A stretch of 64,000 nt of DNA from Massilia sp. BSC265 (GCF_000740675.1 NZ_JPXI01000039.1:62001-126000), one strand, 5' to 3'; shown: positions 27,812 through 36,986, counted from the stretch's first letter. Notes: generated by a model not told the origin, from the sequence alone. Translations and numbers: made by a program.

Positions 27812-29142
27812 TGAGAGACAAGAAGCGAATTGGCCTGATGTTCTCGTGCGTACTGCCATGCCTGTTGGTTGCTAGCCCTGCTTGGGCTAATGGCAACGAG
27901 GTGGAGCAGCTGCGCGCTGATGTGCGCAAGTTACAACTCAAGCTCGACGCGCTGGAAGATGCCCGCGATGAGTCCGGCCAGGATGGCCTCAAGATCAGCG
28001 GCATGATGGATCCAACCTATATCGCCAGCAGTAACCGGCGTAGCGCCGGGTTCAACTTCTTGAACAACTTCGACGCAGTCGACCGCGGTGCTGCCGGCCA
28101 GGATTCAGATTATGCCTTTGATAATTCCTTCTTCGGCATGGCCATGCTCGAGTTTAAGAAAGAGATGCAGAATGGTACACGCTGGCACCTGCAGCTGGTG
28201 CCGCATAAGGGCTCCAGCTCGACCTTCAACATCGGTTCCATTGTCCACGAGGCAACCGTCTCGATTCCTCTGAAGGCCGAAGGCACACGGATTGTTGCGG
28301 GCCAGTTCGCCGACTTTACCGGCTACGAATACTTCCTGGCGCACCAGACCAAGCTGGTGACCCACAACCTGCTGTTCGACTTTACCCAGGCGAGCTACTA
28401 TGCAGGTGCCGGCGTAGATCTGGAACACGGTTCGTGGACGACCAAGATCCTGCTCGCCAACATGAACCGTGCGAGCCATCGTGAGCGCGACCGCAATCCC
28501 GTTATAGTGTTCCGAACCGACTTCGCCAACGACGAGTTCAGCGGCGTCGGCGTGACCGGCCAGTTCGGCAAGTACTTCGACCAGCGCATCGGCATGCTTT
28601 CAACCGACGTGTTCTTCATGCGCGGCGACTGGGCCCTGAACGGTCAGATCAACGTCGGGCGCTGGAAGAACATGGCCTTCAACGGCGGCGATGCGCAGTG
28701 GGCCGGCGTATCGTTGCAGGGCGCCTTCAAACTGACGCCGCGCCTGGAACTGGTTGCGCGCGCCGACTACCTGAAGAACGACAAGAACGGCGGCGGCACC
28801 ATCGGCACCGTGTTCGCCGGCTGCGCCGACGCGTTCGGTGAAGCCGTGGGCTGTACGGACCCTGCAGTCATCAATCCGGGCGCAGGCGATGCACGCAACG
28901 GTTTCGGCCCTACCCCCGACGCACTGGCCGCTGCACTTTCACGTGGTACGCCGGGCATGGTGCAAGGTGCCAACCGTGCGGCGCTGACGCTCGGCGGCAA
29001 CTACACGATCAAGGACAATGCCGTCCTCAAGTTCGAGGTACGTTATGACCGTGCCGACCAGGCGGCCTTTCTTGCCGAGTCCACGGGCGCCTACCGCAAA
29101 CACAACACGCTGGCAGCCACCTCGCTCGTGGTGACTTTCTGA
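27811..29142 (+). CDS. outer-membrane porin-like protein (DUF3138 type)
   Basis: This 443-residue protein has a signal peptide ending PAWA-NG, then a short coiled coil (EVEQLRADVRKLQLKLDALE). The rest is beta-rich with alternating hydrophobic residues and ends in Thr-Phe, the terminal aromatic residue used by BAM substrates. It resembles the DUF3138 family of betaproteobacterial porin-like proteins. It is the last gene of the potFGHI operon (one-base overlap with potI). A dedicated outer-membrane channel for the same polyamine-like substrate is the simplest inference; the family itself is uncharacterised. Confidence 0.85.
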   Translation: MRDKKRIGLMFSCVLPCLLVASPAWANGNEVEQLRADVRKLQLKLDALEDARDESGQDGLKISGMMDPTYIASSNRRSAGFNFLNNFDAVDRGAAGQDSDYAFDNSFFGMAMLEFKKEMQNGTRWHLQLVPHKGSSSTFNIGSIVHEATVSIPLKAEGTRIVAGQFADFTGYEYFLAHQTKLVTHNLLFDFTQASYYAGAGVDLEHGSWTTKILLANMNRASHRERDRNPVIVFRTDFANDEFSGVGVTGQFGKYFDQRIGMLSTDVFFMRGDWALNGQINVGRWKNMAFNGGDAQWAGVSLQGAFKLTPRLELVARADYLKNDKNGGGTIGTVFAGCADAFGEAVGCTDPAVINPGAGDARNGFGPTPDALAAALSRGTPGMVQGANRAALTLGGNYTIKDNAVLKFEVRYDRADQAAFLAESTGAYRKHNTLAATSLVVTF

Positions 29143-29249
29143 CGTGACCAAGCGACGGTGTCGATTCGGGAGAATGCCGATTTGACGCCGTCGCCATGCC
29201 TGTTGGAAAATGTATTTGCTATCCAGTCCAGGCTCATGCCGCTTCTCCC

Positions 29250-30152
29250 ATGCTCACCAATCTTTCCGACCTCGACCTGCGCCTGATCCGTGTTTTCCTG
29301 GCGGTGGTAGACGCAGGTGGCCTGTCCCTGGCTCAGGCCATGTTGAACGTCAACCAGTCGACCATCAGCACCCAGCTGTCCACCTTGGAGGCCAGGCTAG
29401 GCTTTCGCCTGTGCGACCGTGGCCGCAGCGGCTTTCGCCTCACCCCGAAGGGTGACCGTTTCGCCCAGGCTGCACGGCGCATGCTCGACGTGGTGAATGA
29501 CTTCTGCGAAGAAGCCCGCAACATCGAGAAGAAGCTGAGCGGCTCGCTGCGAATCGGCTTGATTGGCCATACCGATCCGGTCCAGAACGCGAAGCTGGGA
29601 CTGGCCATCTCAAGCTTCCGCGAGCGCGACGAGGCAGTGCGCTTCCACATTTTCAACCGCTCGCCGAACGAGATTGAGGAACAGATGCTGGCGGGCGAGC
29701 TCGACATGGGCATCGGCTATTTCTGGCACCAGCTGCCTGAGCTCGAGTACGTATCGCTCTATGTCGAGACCCAGGTCGCGTACTGCGGACGCGGGCATGC
29801 GCTTTTCGGGTCGCTCGAACGTATCGGGACGGTCGATGTCGGCAACTACGAATGGATCGGACGCAGCTACCCGGTGCCGGAATTCGAAAGTCAGTTTGGC
29901 CAGCAGAACTACAGCGCACGCGCCGACAACATGGAGGCGGTGGCGGTGCTGATCATGTCAGGACGCTATTGCGGTTTCCTGCCTGCCCATTTCGCCGCCC
30001 CGTATGTCGCGCTGGGGCTGCTCCAGCCCTTGAACACGGACGAGCTCTCCTATCGGGTGACCATCCACACCTGCTCGCGCAAGGCGAGCAGGCGCAGCGA
30101 CGTGATCGAGGCCTTCATGAGCGACCTGCGCGCGGCGATGCAGCCGCTATAG
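29250..30152 (+). CDS. LysR-family regulator following the polyamine/GABA island
   Basis: This 300-residue LysR regulator has the DNA-binding part LSLAQAMLNVNQSTISTQLS and a periplasmic-binding-like effector domain. The start at 29250 (MLTNLSDLDLRLIRVF) fits the family; the upstream in-frame ATG at 29196 adds residues not typical for LysR. It is in the same direction as the transporter/porin operon, 107 bases downstream, and may regulate it. Its last 38 bases overlap tail-to-tail with the next LysR gene on the other strand. Confidence 0.92.
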   Translation: MLTNLSDLDLRLIRVFLAVVDAGGLSLAQAMLNVNQSTISTQLSTLEARLGFRLCDRGRSGFRLTPKGDRFAQAARRMLDVVNDFCEEARNIEKKLSGSLRIGLIGHTDPVQNAKLGLAISSFRERDEAVRFHIFNRSPNEIEEQMLAGELDMGIGYFWHQLPELEYVSLYVETQVAYCGRGHALFGSLERIGTVDVGNYEWIGRSYPVPEFESQFGQQNYSARADNMEAVAVLIMSGRYCGFLPAHFAAPYVALGLLQPLNTDELSYRVTIHTCSRKASRRSDVIEAFMSDLRAAMQPL

Positions 30153-31101
30153 GTCGCCCTCCAACGCGCCGCACAGGCCGGCGTTCGCGTTCCAGCTCGT
30201 CATGAATGAGCTGCTGCCCGTGCTCGACGATGAATTCATGGAAGGCGGCGGCCACGGTCGGAATCGCATGGTCGGCCTTATGCATCACGTGCCAGTCGGC
30301 CGATACCGGCGTACCTGCAACGGGCAAGGGCGCCAGCAGGCGGTTGCGCACCTCGAGCGTGCACGCATGCACGGACAGAAATCCGATGCCCAGGCCCGCC
30401 GCCGTCATTTGCTTGATGGCTTCATTGCTCGACAACTCGGACCCGATCGACAGTGGCGCGCCCGCATCCTGATAGAGCTTCTCGATGGCGGCACGGGTGC
30501 CCGACCCGCGTTCGCGCACCAGGAGGTTGTGGTCGGTAAGCTCTGACAACCTAAGCTTCAGCGCGGATGCCAGTGGATGACCGGGCGCTGCATAGAAAGC
30601 CATCGGGTGACGCGCGAATCGGCTGGCACTGGTAGGAAACTCGCGCGGTGGCGTGCCCATGATTGCTAGGTCGATCTCGTCCCGGCTCAGCATGCCGATC
30701 ACTTCAGGGCGCGAGCCCACCTGCAGCCGGATTCGCACGTGCGGCCGGCCGGTAGTAAAGCGCACCAGCATTGGCGGTAGCAGGTGCTCCGCCGTCATCA
30801 CTGCCCCGATGCGCAAGGTGCCGCTGGTGACGCCCTTGAAAGCGGCAATCTCGTCGCCCGCTTCCTCCCATAGTCTCAAGATGCGCTCCGCATAGTCGAC
30901 CAGCAGTTCGCCCGCCGCCGTCATCTGGATATTCCGCCCCTGCTTGCGCGTCAATGGCGTGCCGGCAGCCTCTTCCAGCAGCTTCAGATGCAGCGATACT
31001 GCCGGCTGGGTCACGTGGATTGCTTCAGCGGCACGTGACACGCTGCCGTGCCGGGCTACCTGCACCAGTGCTTGGAGCTGTTTGAAACTCGCTGGATACA
31101 T
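30115..31101 (-). CDS. LysR-family regulator, CbbR-like
   Basis: This 328-residue LysR protein starts MYPASFKQLQALVQVARHGS and has VSRAAEAIHVTQPAVSLHLK as helix-turn-helix. It resembles the CbbR/CysB-like branch, with RERGSGTRAAIEKLY in the effector domain. The C-terminal 25 residues are Arg/Pro-rich and overlap the neighbouring gene, so a shorter ancestral end is likely. It is divergent from the small HAD-like gene at 31210. No Calvin-cycle genes are in the window, so CbbR function itself is not supported. Confidence 0.9.
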   Translation of the reverse strand: MYPASFKQLQALVQVARHGSVSRAAEAIHVTQPAVSLHLKLLEEAAGTPLTRKQGRNIQMTAAGELLVDYAERILRLWEEAGDEIAAFKGVTSGTLRIGAVMTAEHLLPPMLVRFTTGRPHVRIRLQVGSRPEVIGMLSRDEIDLAIMGTPPREFPTSASRFARHPMAFYAAPGHPLASALKLRLSELTDHNLLVRERGSGTRAAIEKLYQDAGAPLSIGSELSSNEAIKQMTAAGLGIGFLSVHACTLEVRNRLLAPLPVAGTPVSADWHVMHKADHAIPTVAAAFHEFIVEHGQQLIHDELERERRPVRRVGGRPIAAASPRAGRS

Positions 31102-31209
31102 AAGCGTTTCCTTATCAATTTCTAGAAAAATCTGATTTTTATTTTATCTTGATTGACCCTATAGTGAAACTGTCAACTACACGCAGCATTCACAGTCAAG
31201 GAGAGACTC

Positions 31210-31584
31210 ATGGCAGCACAAGCGATCATCTTCGACCTGTCGGCATTCGACACCAACACGGCGGCGCCGCTCGAAGCGGGCAAACTGCTTGATGAAGCGG
31301 TCGCTAGGGGCTGTCACTGCGCCCTTGTCACCGATCTGCCGCACAAGGAAGCCGGCCTGCGCCTGCGCGAGCGCTTTGGCGATACCGCCCACCACATCTT
31401 TTCCGTCGTGCTTACAGGAGCGGATTTCGGCGCGCGCGGCCACAAGGCGCCCTACTCGGTAGTCTTGCGAACCCTCGAGCTGGGCCCGGATGAAGCACTT
31501 GTCATCGCCGGCTCTAAGGACGCGGTGCAGGCGGCCAGGCGTGTGCGCTTGCAAGTGCGCACACGGGTGCCGACCGTCGCCTAG
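31210..31584 (+). CDS. small HAD-like protein, catalytically degenerate
   Basis: This 124-residue protein looks like a reduced HAD-superfamily fold. The first motif reads IIFDLSAFDT where active phosphatases have DxDxT, so the second aspartate is missing. Motif II may be ALVTDLP, and the last motif GSKDAVQAARR lacks the usual acidic pair. The cap domain is absent. GGAGAGA precedes the ATG. It is divergent from the CbbR-like regulator (108-base gap), which may control it. Function is unknown; it may be non-enzymatic or decaying. Confidence 0.7.
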   Translation: MAAQAIIFDLSAFDTNTAAPLEAGKLLDEAVARGCHCALVTDLPHKEAGLRLRERFGDTAHHIFSVVLTGADFGARGHKAPYSVVLRTLELGPDEALVIAGSKDAVQAARRVRLQVRTRVPTVA

Positions 31585-31621
31585 TAACGGCCGCTGCGCC
31601 GATCATCTTCGGAGGACAGAC

Positions 31622-31752
31622 CTGGAAACTATCGTGATTGCAGGCGCGCGCGTGGCAGGATTGGACCTGGCGACGCATCTGGTACGGACATGCAGTCCCT
31701 CCCGGTGCGTGATCCTGGTCGACAGCGCTCCGACTCACTTCTGGAAGCCGTC
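31622..31752 (+). pseudogene. remnant of an NDH-2-type NADH dehydrogenase gene
   Basis: A reading frame beginning with CTG at 31622, seven bases after a good GGAGGA site, encodes LETIVIAGARVAGLDLATHL. Further on it encodes VDSAPTHFWKP. These match the N-terminal FAD motif (IVIVGGGAGGL type) and the THxWKP segment of type II NADH dehydrogenases. The glycines of the FAD motif are partly lost, the start appears changed from ATG to CTG, and similarity stops after about 44 codons. This looks like a decayed gene end. The rest of the gap to 31945 holds nothing recognisable. Confidence 0.55.
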
Positions 31753-31945
31753 CCGGCGGTTCCGGCATACAGGGATTGTCTTCGTGGAGTTCGTTCACCT
31801 CTGCCCGGAGGTGTCGGTTCTCTCGTTGTGCAGCGGATGCGGCCATCACGCGTGACCATCCTAGAGTTCACAGGGGATATACGTCAATCGCAGCTCCCTC
31901 GCATCGGTTATGAGTTTTGTTCATTATTCGGCTGAGTCGTCCGGC

Positions 31946-32848
31946 CTATTCGCCGAACAGCTCACCGACCAAGCCGCGCAGCCAGCGGTTGCCCTCATCC
32001 TGATTGTAGCGGCGGTGCCAGAACATATTGGTCTGCAAGGCAGGCAGATGGAGTGGCGACGGCAGGATCGTTAACCCGAATGGCTCTGCCGCACGTTTGG
32101 CCAGTTTTTGCGGCACGGTTGCGACCAGATCGGTGGTGCTGACGACGTAGGGCACAGCTGCAAAGTGCGGCACGCTGAATGACGACGCCAGCACGATCCC
32201 GGCCTTTGCCATGGCCTCGTTGATGCAGTCATACGGGCTTTCCATCGAGGTTACTACCAAGTGCCGGGCGGCGCGGAAGTGCTGCAGGCTCGCCAGATCC
32301 TCTCCGAGGGGATGCCCTTGACGCACCATGCTGACGTAAGACTGGCGAAACAGCCGCTTCTGGTAGAACACGCTTGGTGCGTCCTCGAAGGCACCGATTG
32401 CCAGGTCAACCCTGCCGGCCGCCATTTCCGTCCTGAGATCGATCAGGCCCGCACGCACAGACGCGATATCCACCTGAGGCGCCTGCTCGGCGCAGGCCTC
32501 GATCAGCCTCGGCATGAAATAGGTCTCGCCCACGTCGGTCATCGCAATCGTGAAATGCCGCCCGGTCGTCGCAGCATCGAAGGCCTGCGCGGGTTTGAAG
32601 GCCTCCTCCAGGTGCCCCAGTGCCGCTGCCACCGGTTCCGCCATCCGCTCGGCGAACGGCGTCGGTTGCATGCCTTCCGTCGTGCGAACAAACAGTTCGT
32701 CACCCGCGGTACGGCGCAGTCGTGCCAGCGCATTGCTGACAGCGGACTGCGTCACTTTCAGGCGCTTGGCAGCGGCCGATATCTGGCGTTCGCGAAACAC
32801 TTCGTGGAACACGATAAGCAAGTTGAGATCGAGATCGCGCAGGTTCAT
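31946..32848 (-). CDS. LysR-family regulator of the homogentisate genes
   Basis: This is a 300-residue LysR regulator. The DNA-binding helix contains ISAAAKRLKVTQSAVSNALA (about 24-43), and the effector domain is of the NodD/aromatic-sensing type (IAMTDVGETYFMPRLIEAC). It is divergent from hmgA with a 112-base gap that contains a textbook LysR box. Control of hmgA-fahA by a tyrosine/phenylalanine breakdown intermediate is the natural inference. Confidence 0.92.
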   Translation of the reverse strand: MNLRDLDLNLLIVFHEVFRERQISAAAKRLKVTQSAVSNALARLRRTAGDELFVRTTEGMQPTPFAERMAEPVAAALGHLEEAFKPAQAFDAATTGRHFTIAMTDVGETYFMPRLIEACAEQAPQVDIASVRAGLIDLRTEMAAGRVDLAIGAFEDAPSVFYQKRLFRQSYVSMVRQGHPLGEDLASLQHFRAARHLVVTSMESPYDCINEAMAKAGIVLASSFSVPHFAAVPYVVSTTDLVATVPQKLAKRAAEPFGLTILPSPLHLPALQTNMFWHRRYNQDEGNRWLRGLVGELFGE

Positions 32849-32869
32849 CAGTCACCCATTTCCAACGTA

Positions 32870-32890
32870 AATAGTCATAATTTTTCTATT
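32870..32890. promoter_or_regulatory. putative LysR box upstream of hmgA
   Basis: AATAG (32870-32874) and CTATT (32886-32890) flank exactly eleven bases, forming a T-N11-A inverted repeat. It lies midway between the divergent LysR gene and hmgA. Confidence 0.6.
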
Positions 32891-32960
32891 TATATCGTAA
32901 AAGTCCGGCCGCTGCACTACATTGTCTCCATCAATGCCATCCAAAACCTGAGGAGATCCC

Positions 32961-34271
32961 GTGAAAGCCTTGAGCACGCATACCGGTTATCAGTCCGGCT
33001 TCGGCAACGAATTCGCCACCGAAGCCCTGCCCGGCGCCCTGCCCGCCCACCAGAACTCGCCCCAGCGCGCGCCCTTCGGCCTGTATGCCGAACAGCTCTC
33101 GGGCACCGCCTTCACCGCACCGCGCGCCTGCAACCGCCGCAGTTGGCTGTACCGCATCCGACCGGCTGCAATGCACAAGCCCTTCCGCCAGATCGGGAAC
33201 GTCCGCATCGTGAGCCGTTTCGATGAAGTCGCCGTTCCGCCGAACCAGCTGCGCTGGGACCCGCTGCCAATGCCGCAGGTGCCGACCGACTTCATCGATG
33301 GCTGGGTGACCATGGCCGGCAACGGCTCCCCAGCCCGGCAGAGCGGCTGCGCGATCCACCTGTACGCAGCGAACCGCCCGATGGAATACCGTTACTTCTA
33401 CAACGCCGACGGCGAGCTGCTGGTAGTGCCGCAGCAGGGCCGTCTACGCATCGCAACCGAGATGGGCGTGATCGACCTCGAGCCGCAAGAGATCGCGGTG
33501 ATCCCGCGCGGTGTGCGCTTCCAGGTATCGCTGCCTGATGGCGAAGCGCGCGGCTACATCTGCGAGAACTACGGCGCCCTGCTCCGCCTGCCCGACATGG
33601 GTCCGATCGGCTCGAATGGCCTAGCCAACCCGCGCGACTTCCTGACCCCGGTGGCACGCTACGAGGACCGTGAAGGCGACTTCGAGCTCGTGGCAAAATT
33701 TGGCGGCAACCTGTGGGCCGCGGAAATTGGACATTCGCCGCTCGACGTCGTCGCTTGGCACGGCAACTATGCGCCTTACAAGTACGACCTGCGCCACTTC
33801 AACACTATCGGCTCGATCAGCTACGACCATCCGGACCCGTCGATCTTCCTGGTGCTGCAGGCACCGTCCGACACCCCCGGCGTCGATACGCTCGACTTCG
33901 TGATCTTCCCGCCGCGCTGGCTCGCCGCCGAAGACACCTTCCGTCCGCCCTGGTTCCACCGCAACGTGGCCAGCGAATTCATGGGCCTGATCGACGGCCA
34001 GTACGACGCCAAGTCGACCGGCTTCCGTCCAGGTGGCGCCAGCCTGCACAACTGCATGAGCGGCCACGGGCCGGATGCGCCTACTTTCGAGAAGGCGAGC
34101 GGGATCGACACCAGCTCGCCGCAGAAGGTCGACAACACCATGGCCTTCATGTTCGAGACGCGCGACGTCATTGCGCCGACCGCCTACGCGCTCGGTTCGC
34201 AGCAACTGCAGCCGGACTACTACCAGTGCTGGCAGGGTTTCAAAAAATTCTTTGATGGGAAGCAGGAATGA
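32961..34271 (+). CDS. hmgA: homogentisate 1,2-dioxygenase
   Basis: This 436-residue Fe(II) ring-cleaving enzyme converts homogentisate to maleylacetoacetate in tyrosine/phenylalanine degradation. The iron-binding set is visible: His and Glu in [15 protein letters not shown] and the later His in [11 protein letters not shown]. The N-terminal [19 protein letters not shown] is typical. The start is GTG at 32961 with AGGAGA upstream. The stop overlaps the next ATG (ATGA at 34268), coupling it to fahA. Length is standard. Confidence 0.97.
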   Translation: MKALSTHTGYQSGFGNEFATEALPGALPAHQNSPQRAPFGLYAEQLSGTAFTAPRACNRRSWLYRIRPAAMHKPFRQIGNVRIVSRFDEVAVPPNQLRWDPLPMPQVPTDFIDGWVTMAGNGSPARQSGCAIHLYAANRPMEYRYFYNADGELLVVPQQGRLRIATEMGVIDLEPQEIAVIPRGVRFQVSLPDGEARGYICENYGALLRLPDMGPIGSNGLANPRDFLTPVARYEDREGDFELVAKFGGNLWAAEIGHSPLDVVAWHGNYAPYKYDLRHFNTIGSISYDHPDPSIFLVLQAPSDTPGVDTLDFVIFPPRWLAAEDTFRPPWFHRNVASEFMGLIDGQYDAKSTGFRPGGASLHNCMSGHGPDAPTFEKASGIDTSSPQKVDNTMAFMFETRDVIAPTAYALGSQQLQPDYYQCWQGFKKFFDGKQE

Positions 34272-35590
34272 ACCCGAATAAAAACGCGCAATTGAACGAA
34301 ACCCACGACCCGCTGCTGACCAGCTGGGTCGCCTCGGCCAACACCGGGACCACCGACTTCCCGATACAGAATCTGCCGCTCTGCGTGTTCCGCCGACGCG
34401 GCAGCGCCCAGGCGTTCCGGGGCGGCGTGGCGATCGGCGACCAGATCGTCGATCTCGCGCTGTTCGAGAACGCGCTGGATGGCGCGGACGACGCGGCGCG
34501 CTCCGCCGCCAGCCTGGGTGCGCGCGACAAGCTCAATGCCCTGATGGACGCCGGCCCGCAGGCCTGGTCCGCACTGCGCCTTGCGCTCTCGCGCCTGCTG
34601 CGCCTCGATGCCGCGCCGCGTCCGGAACTCCTGGTGCCGCAGGTCGAGGCCGAGTACGCCGTGCCGGCACAGATTGGCGATTACACCGACTTCTACACCT
34701 CGATCCATCATGCGACCGCGGTCGGCAAGCTGTTCCGTCCAGATAACCCGCTGCTGCCCAACTACAAATGGGTACCGATCGGCTACCACGGCCGTTCGTC
34801 CACGATCGGCATCTCGGGCGATTCGTTCCGCCGGCCGCGCGGCCAGGTCCGTTCAGGCTCTGACGCCGAACCGTCCTTCGGGCCAAGCCGTCGCCTCGAC
34901 TACGAGCTCGAAGTCGGCATCTTCGTCGGCGGCGGCAACGCCCAGGGCGAGCCGATCGCCGCAGCCGACGCCGAGCGCCACGTGTTCGGCCTGTGCCTGC
35001 TGAACGACTGGTCGGCGCGCGACCTGCAGGCCTGGGAGTACCAGCCGCTCGGCCCCTTTCTGTCGAAGAATTTTGCATCGACGATCTCGCCGTGGATCGT
35101 GACTCTGGAGGCGCTGGCGCCTTACCGCGCGCCCTGGCAGCGTGACGCCGCCGATCCGCAGCCGCTGCCCTACCTCGACTACGCTGACCTGCGCGGCGCC
35201 GGCGGCTTCGACATCGAGCTCGAAGTGCTGCTCGAGACCGAGACCATGCGCCGCGAGGGCATGGCGCCGGCACGGCTGTCGCAATCGAACTTCCGGCACT
35301 CCTACTGGACGGTGGCCCAGCTACTGGCGCATCACACCATCAATGGCTGCGCGATGCGCCCGGGCGACCTGCTCGGCTCGGGAACCCAGTCCGGTCCTGA
35401 AGCCGAGGAAGCAGGTTCGCTACTGGAACTGACCGTGGGCGGCAAGCAGCCTTTGACTCTGCCAAATGGCGAACAGCGCGTGTTCCTGGAGGATGGTGAC
35501 CGTATCGTCATGCGCGGATGGGCCAAGCAGACGGGTCGTCCGCGCATCGGCTTCGGCGAGGTTGCCGGGACGGTGCTGGCGGCGCGCTGA
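34268..35590 (+). CDS. fahA: fumarylacetoacetase
   Basis: This 440-residue hydrolase splits fumarylacetoacetate into fumarate and acetoacetate, the last step of homogentisate breakdown. Metal-site residues appear in [24 protein letters not shown] and [19 protein letters not shown]. The C-terminal [18 protein letters not shown] is family-typical. It is translationally coupled to hmgA. No maleylacetoacetate isomerase (maiA) gene lies beside it, so that step must be encoded elsewhere or occur non-enzymatically with glutathione. A terminator follows. Confidence 0.97.
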   Translation: MNPNKNAQLNETHDPLLTSWVASANTGTTDFPIQNLPLCVFRRRGSAQAFRGGVAIGDQIVDLALFENALDGADDAARSAASLGARDKLNALMDAGPQAWSALRLALSRLLRLDAAPRPELLVPQVEAEYAVPAQIGDYTDFYTSIHHATAVGKLFRPDNPLLPNYKWVPIGYHGRSSTIGISGDSFRRPRGQVRSGSDAEPSFGPSRRLDYELEVGIFVGGGNAQGEPIAAADAERHVFGLCLLNDWSARDLQAWEYQPLGPFLSKNFASTISPWIVTLEALAPYRAPWQRDAADPQPLPYLDYADLRGAGGFDIELEVLLETETMRREGMAPARLSQSNFRHSYWTVAQLLAHHTINGCAMRPGDLLGSGTQSGPEAEEAGSLLELTVGGKQPLTLPNGEQRVFLEDGDRIVMRGWAKQTGRPRIGFGEVAGTVLAAR

Positions 35591-35604
35591 GGCTCATTGC
35601 GACA

Positions 35605-35631
35605 AGGCCCACGCATCGGCGCGGGCCTTTT
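35605..35631 (+). terminator. rho-independent terminator after fahA
   Basis: AGGCCC and GGGCCT form the outer stem, CGC and GCG the inner stem, with an ATCG loop and a short T-run (TTTTATT). It closes the hmgA-fahA operon. Confidence 0.8.
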
Positions 35632-35659
35632 ATTCGCTGCAGCGTTGCCAGATACGCGC

Positions 35660-36280
35660 CTAAGCGCCCTGCCTCGCTACCGGCGCCTGTGCCAACGAAT
35701 CGGAGAGGATGCGCCACAAGGCAGCACGCCTGCGTTCGAACGCCGCCTCACTGGCATACACCAGCTCCACGTGCAGGCTGTCGACGATGCCCAGGTAGGC
35801 GTCGGCATACACGCTGACCTCTTTCGCTTCAAGCATAAAACGGTGCGCCAGGCCGGTGCAGAACAGGTCGCGCAACACCTGCATGAACCCCTCGTAGCCC
35901 TGCACGACGGCGTCGCGTAGGACCGCGGGTGGAAGGAAGGCGGTACGCAACAGGTAGCGCAGGTAGACCGAGTCGGCATAGCGGCGCGCGATCATGCGGC
36001 AATACTGTTCCCCGGTGCCGTACGCGCCCTCGATCGCGAAGCAGGCATGGACGAACTCGGTCTCTTTTTCCAAGGCATCCGAGTAGACTTCGAGGAACAG
36101 CGCGTCCTTGCCGGAAAAATGCGCGTACAGCGAAGCCTTGCGGATACCCACCTGCTCAGCGATGTCGTTAAGCGACGATCCGTCATAGCCGAACTCCGCA
36201 AAATGGGCCACGGCTGCAGCGCAGATCCGTTCCACTGACGGCGACCGGTTTTTCATCAAAATTTTTGCCGGGTAATTCAT
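35660..36280 (-). CDS. TetR-family regulator
   Basis: This is a TetR-type repressor of about 206 residues. The N-terminal helix-turn-helix is GYDGSSLNDIAEQVGIRKAS followed by LYAHFSGKDALFLEVY. The C-terminal ligand domain is unassigned. The start is uncertain: ATG 36280 is taken, ATG 36256 or GTG 36298 are possible, and none has a clear ribosome binding site. It is convergent with fahA, and the upstream stretch holds no gene, so its target is probably itself or a distant operon. Confidence 0.88.
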   Translation of the reverse strand: MNYPAKILMKNRSPSVERICAAAVAHFAEFGYDGSSLNDIAEQVGIRKASLYAHFSGKDALFLEVYSDALEKETEFVHACFAIEGAYGTGEQYCRMIARRYADSVYLRYLLRTAFLPPAVLRDAVVQGYEGFMQVLRDLFCTGLAHRFMLEAKEVSVYADAYLGIVDSLHVELVYASEAAFERRRAALWRILSDSLAQAPVARQGA

Positions 36281-36298
36281 CGAATGGCCATTATGCAC

Positions 36299-36928
36299 GG
36301 AGCTTCAGTGTTCCGCCAAGCTGTGACGCTTTGGCGGCTGGCCGCGCGTGATGCAGTTGCCAACAAAAGCGGTTGACGCGTGACAGAGTACGGGTGTCAC
36401 GCGGTTTGTCCAGGCACTATAAATTCGGTAAGTGGGCCACCGGAGCAGCTGCGATCTTGCGGGCTTGGGCGAGCATCCAGTTCGCTTCAACGTTCCGAAC
36501 GAAGACATCACTACGGCACCTCGACATTAAAGGTGCTGGCGATAGCGAACTTCTCAACTGCTACTGCCCCTAGTGATGGTTCATCTGCTGTGGCACATTT
36601 TGACTTCTGAGGCGACGCTTACTTCGCTGGACGTCTGCCGACAAACAGGATCCCGCTCAGATTGCTCATGCGTTAGTTAAAAGCTGGGCGGGACATTATT
36701 CCCATAATGTCGCATTTGAATACTCGGCCGAATTCGACGCTGATTTAGCACTTCAACTCGGCTTCGGGGCAGGCTAACAGAACAACATTGCCTGGTGGGC
36801 GTCTAGGGGTAATTTGACTGCAACGAAGCGCGCTCTTAGGATGCTCCCGCCTTACTTCATGCAGTTGCTTACCATATCGAAGCATGGCGGACTCGTACTC
36901 GCTTCACAATCAGAAGCTTAAGAAACAA
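36299..36928. other. low-coding stretch with a possible decayed ORF
   Basis: No convincing intact gene is seen in these 630 bases, and composition is visibly less GC-rich than around it. On the plus strand a frame from 36604 to 36921 reads protein-like (DPAQIAHALVKSWAGHYSHN, then VAFEYSAEFDADLALQLGFG), interrupted by TAA at 36775. It may be a fragment of a lost gene; I do not recognise the family. It could equally be chance. Confidence 0.3.
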
Positions 36929-36959
36929 AAAACCCGCAGCCAAAGGGCTAGCGGGTTTT
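36929..36959 (-). terminator. strong bidirectional terminator downstream of tRNA-Ser
   Basis: AAAACCCGC (36929-36937) pairs with GCGGGTTTT (36951-36959), with an inner AGCC/GGCT stem and a 4-base loop. A-rich sequence on the left and T-rich on the right make it usable from either side. It serves the tRNA-Ser gene on the minus strand. Confidence 0.85.
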
Positions 36960-36965
36960 CTGATT

Positions 36966-36986
36966 GTTAAAGAAAGTTTCTTTAAC
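36966..36986. repeat. 21-bp palindrome between tRNA-Ser and its terminator
   Basis: GTTAAAGAAA and TTTCTTTAAC form a perfect 10-bp inverted repeat around one base. It lies nine bases beyond the tRNA 3' CCA. It may be a processing or second termination structure. Confidence 0.5.
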
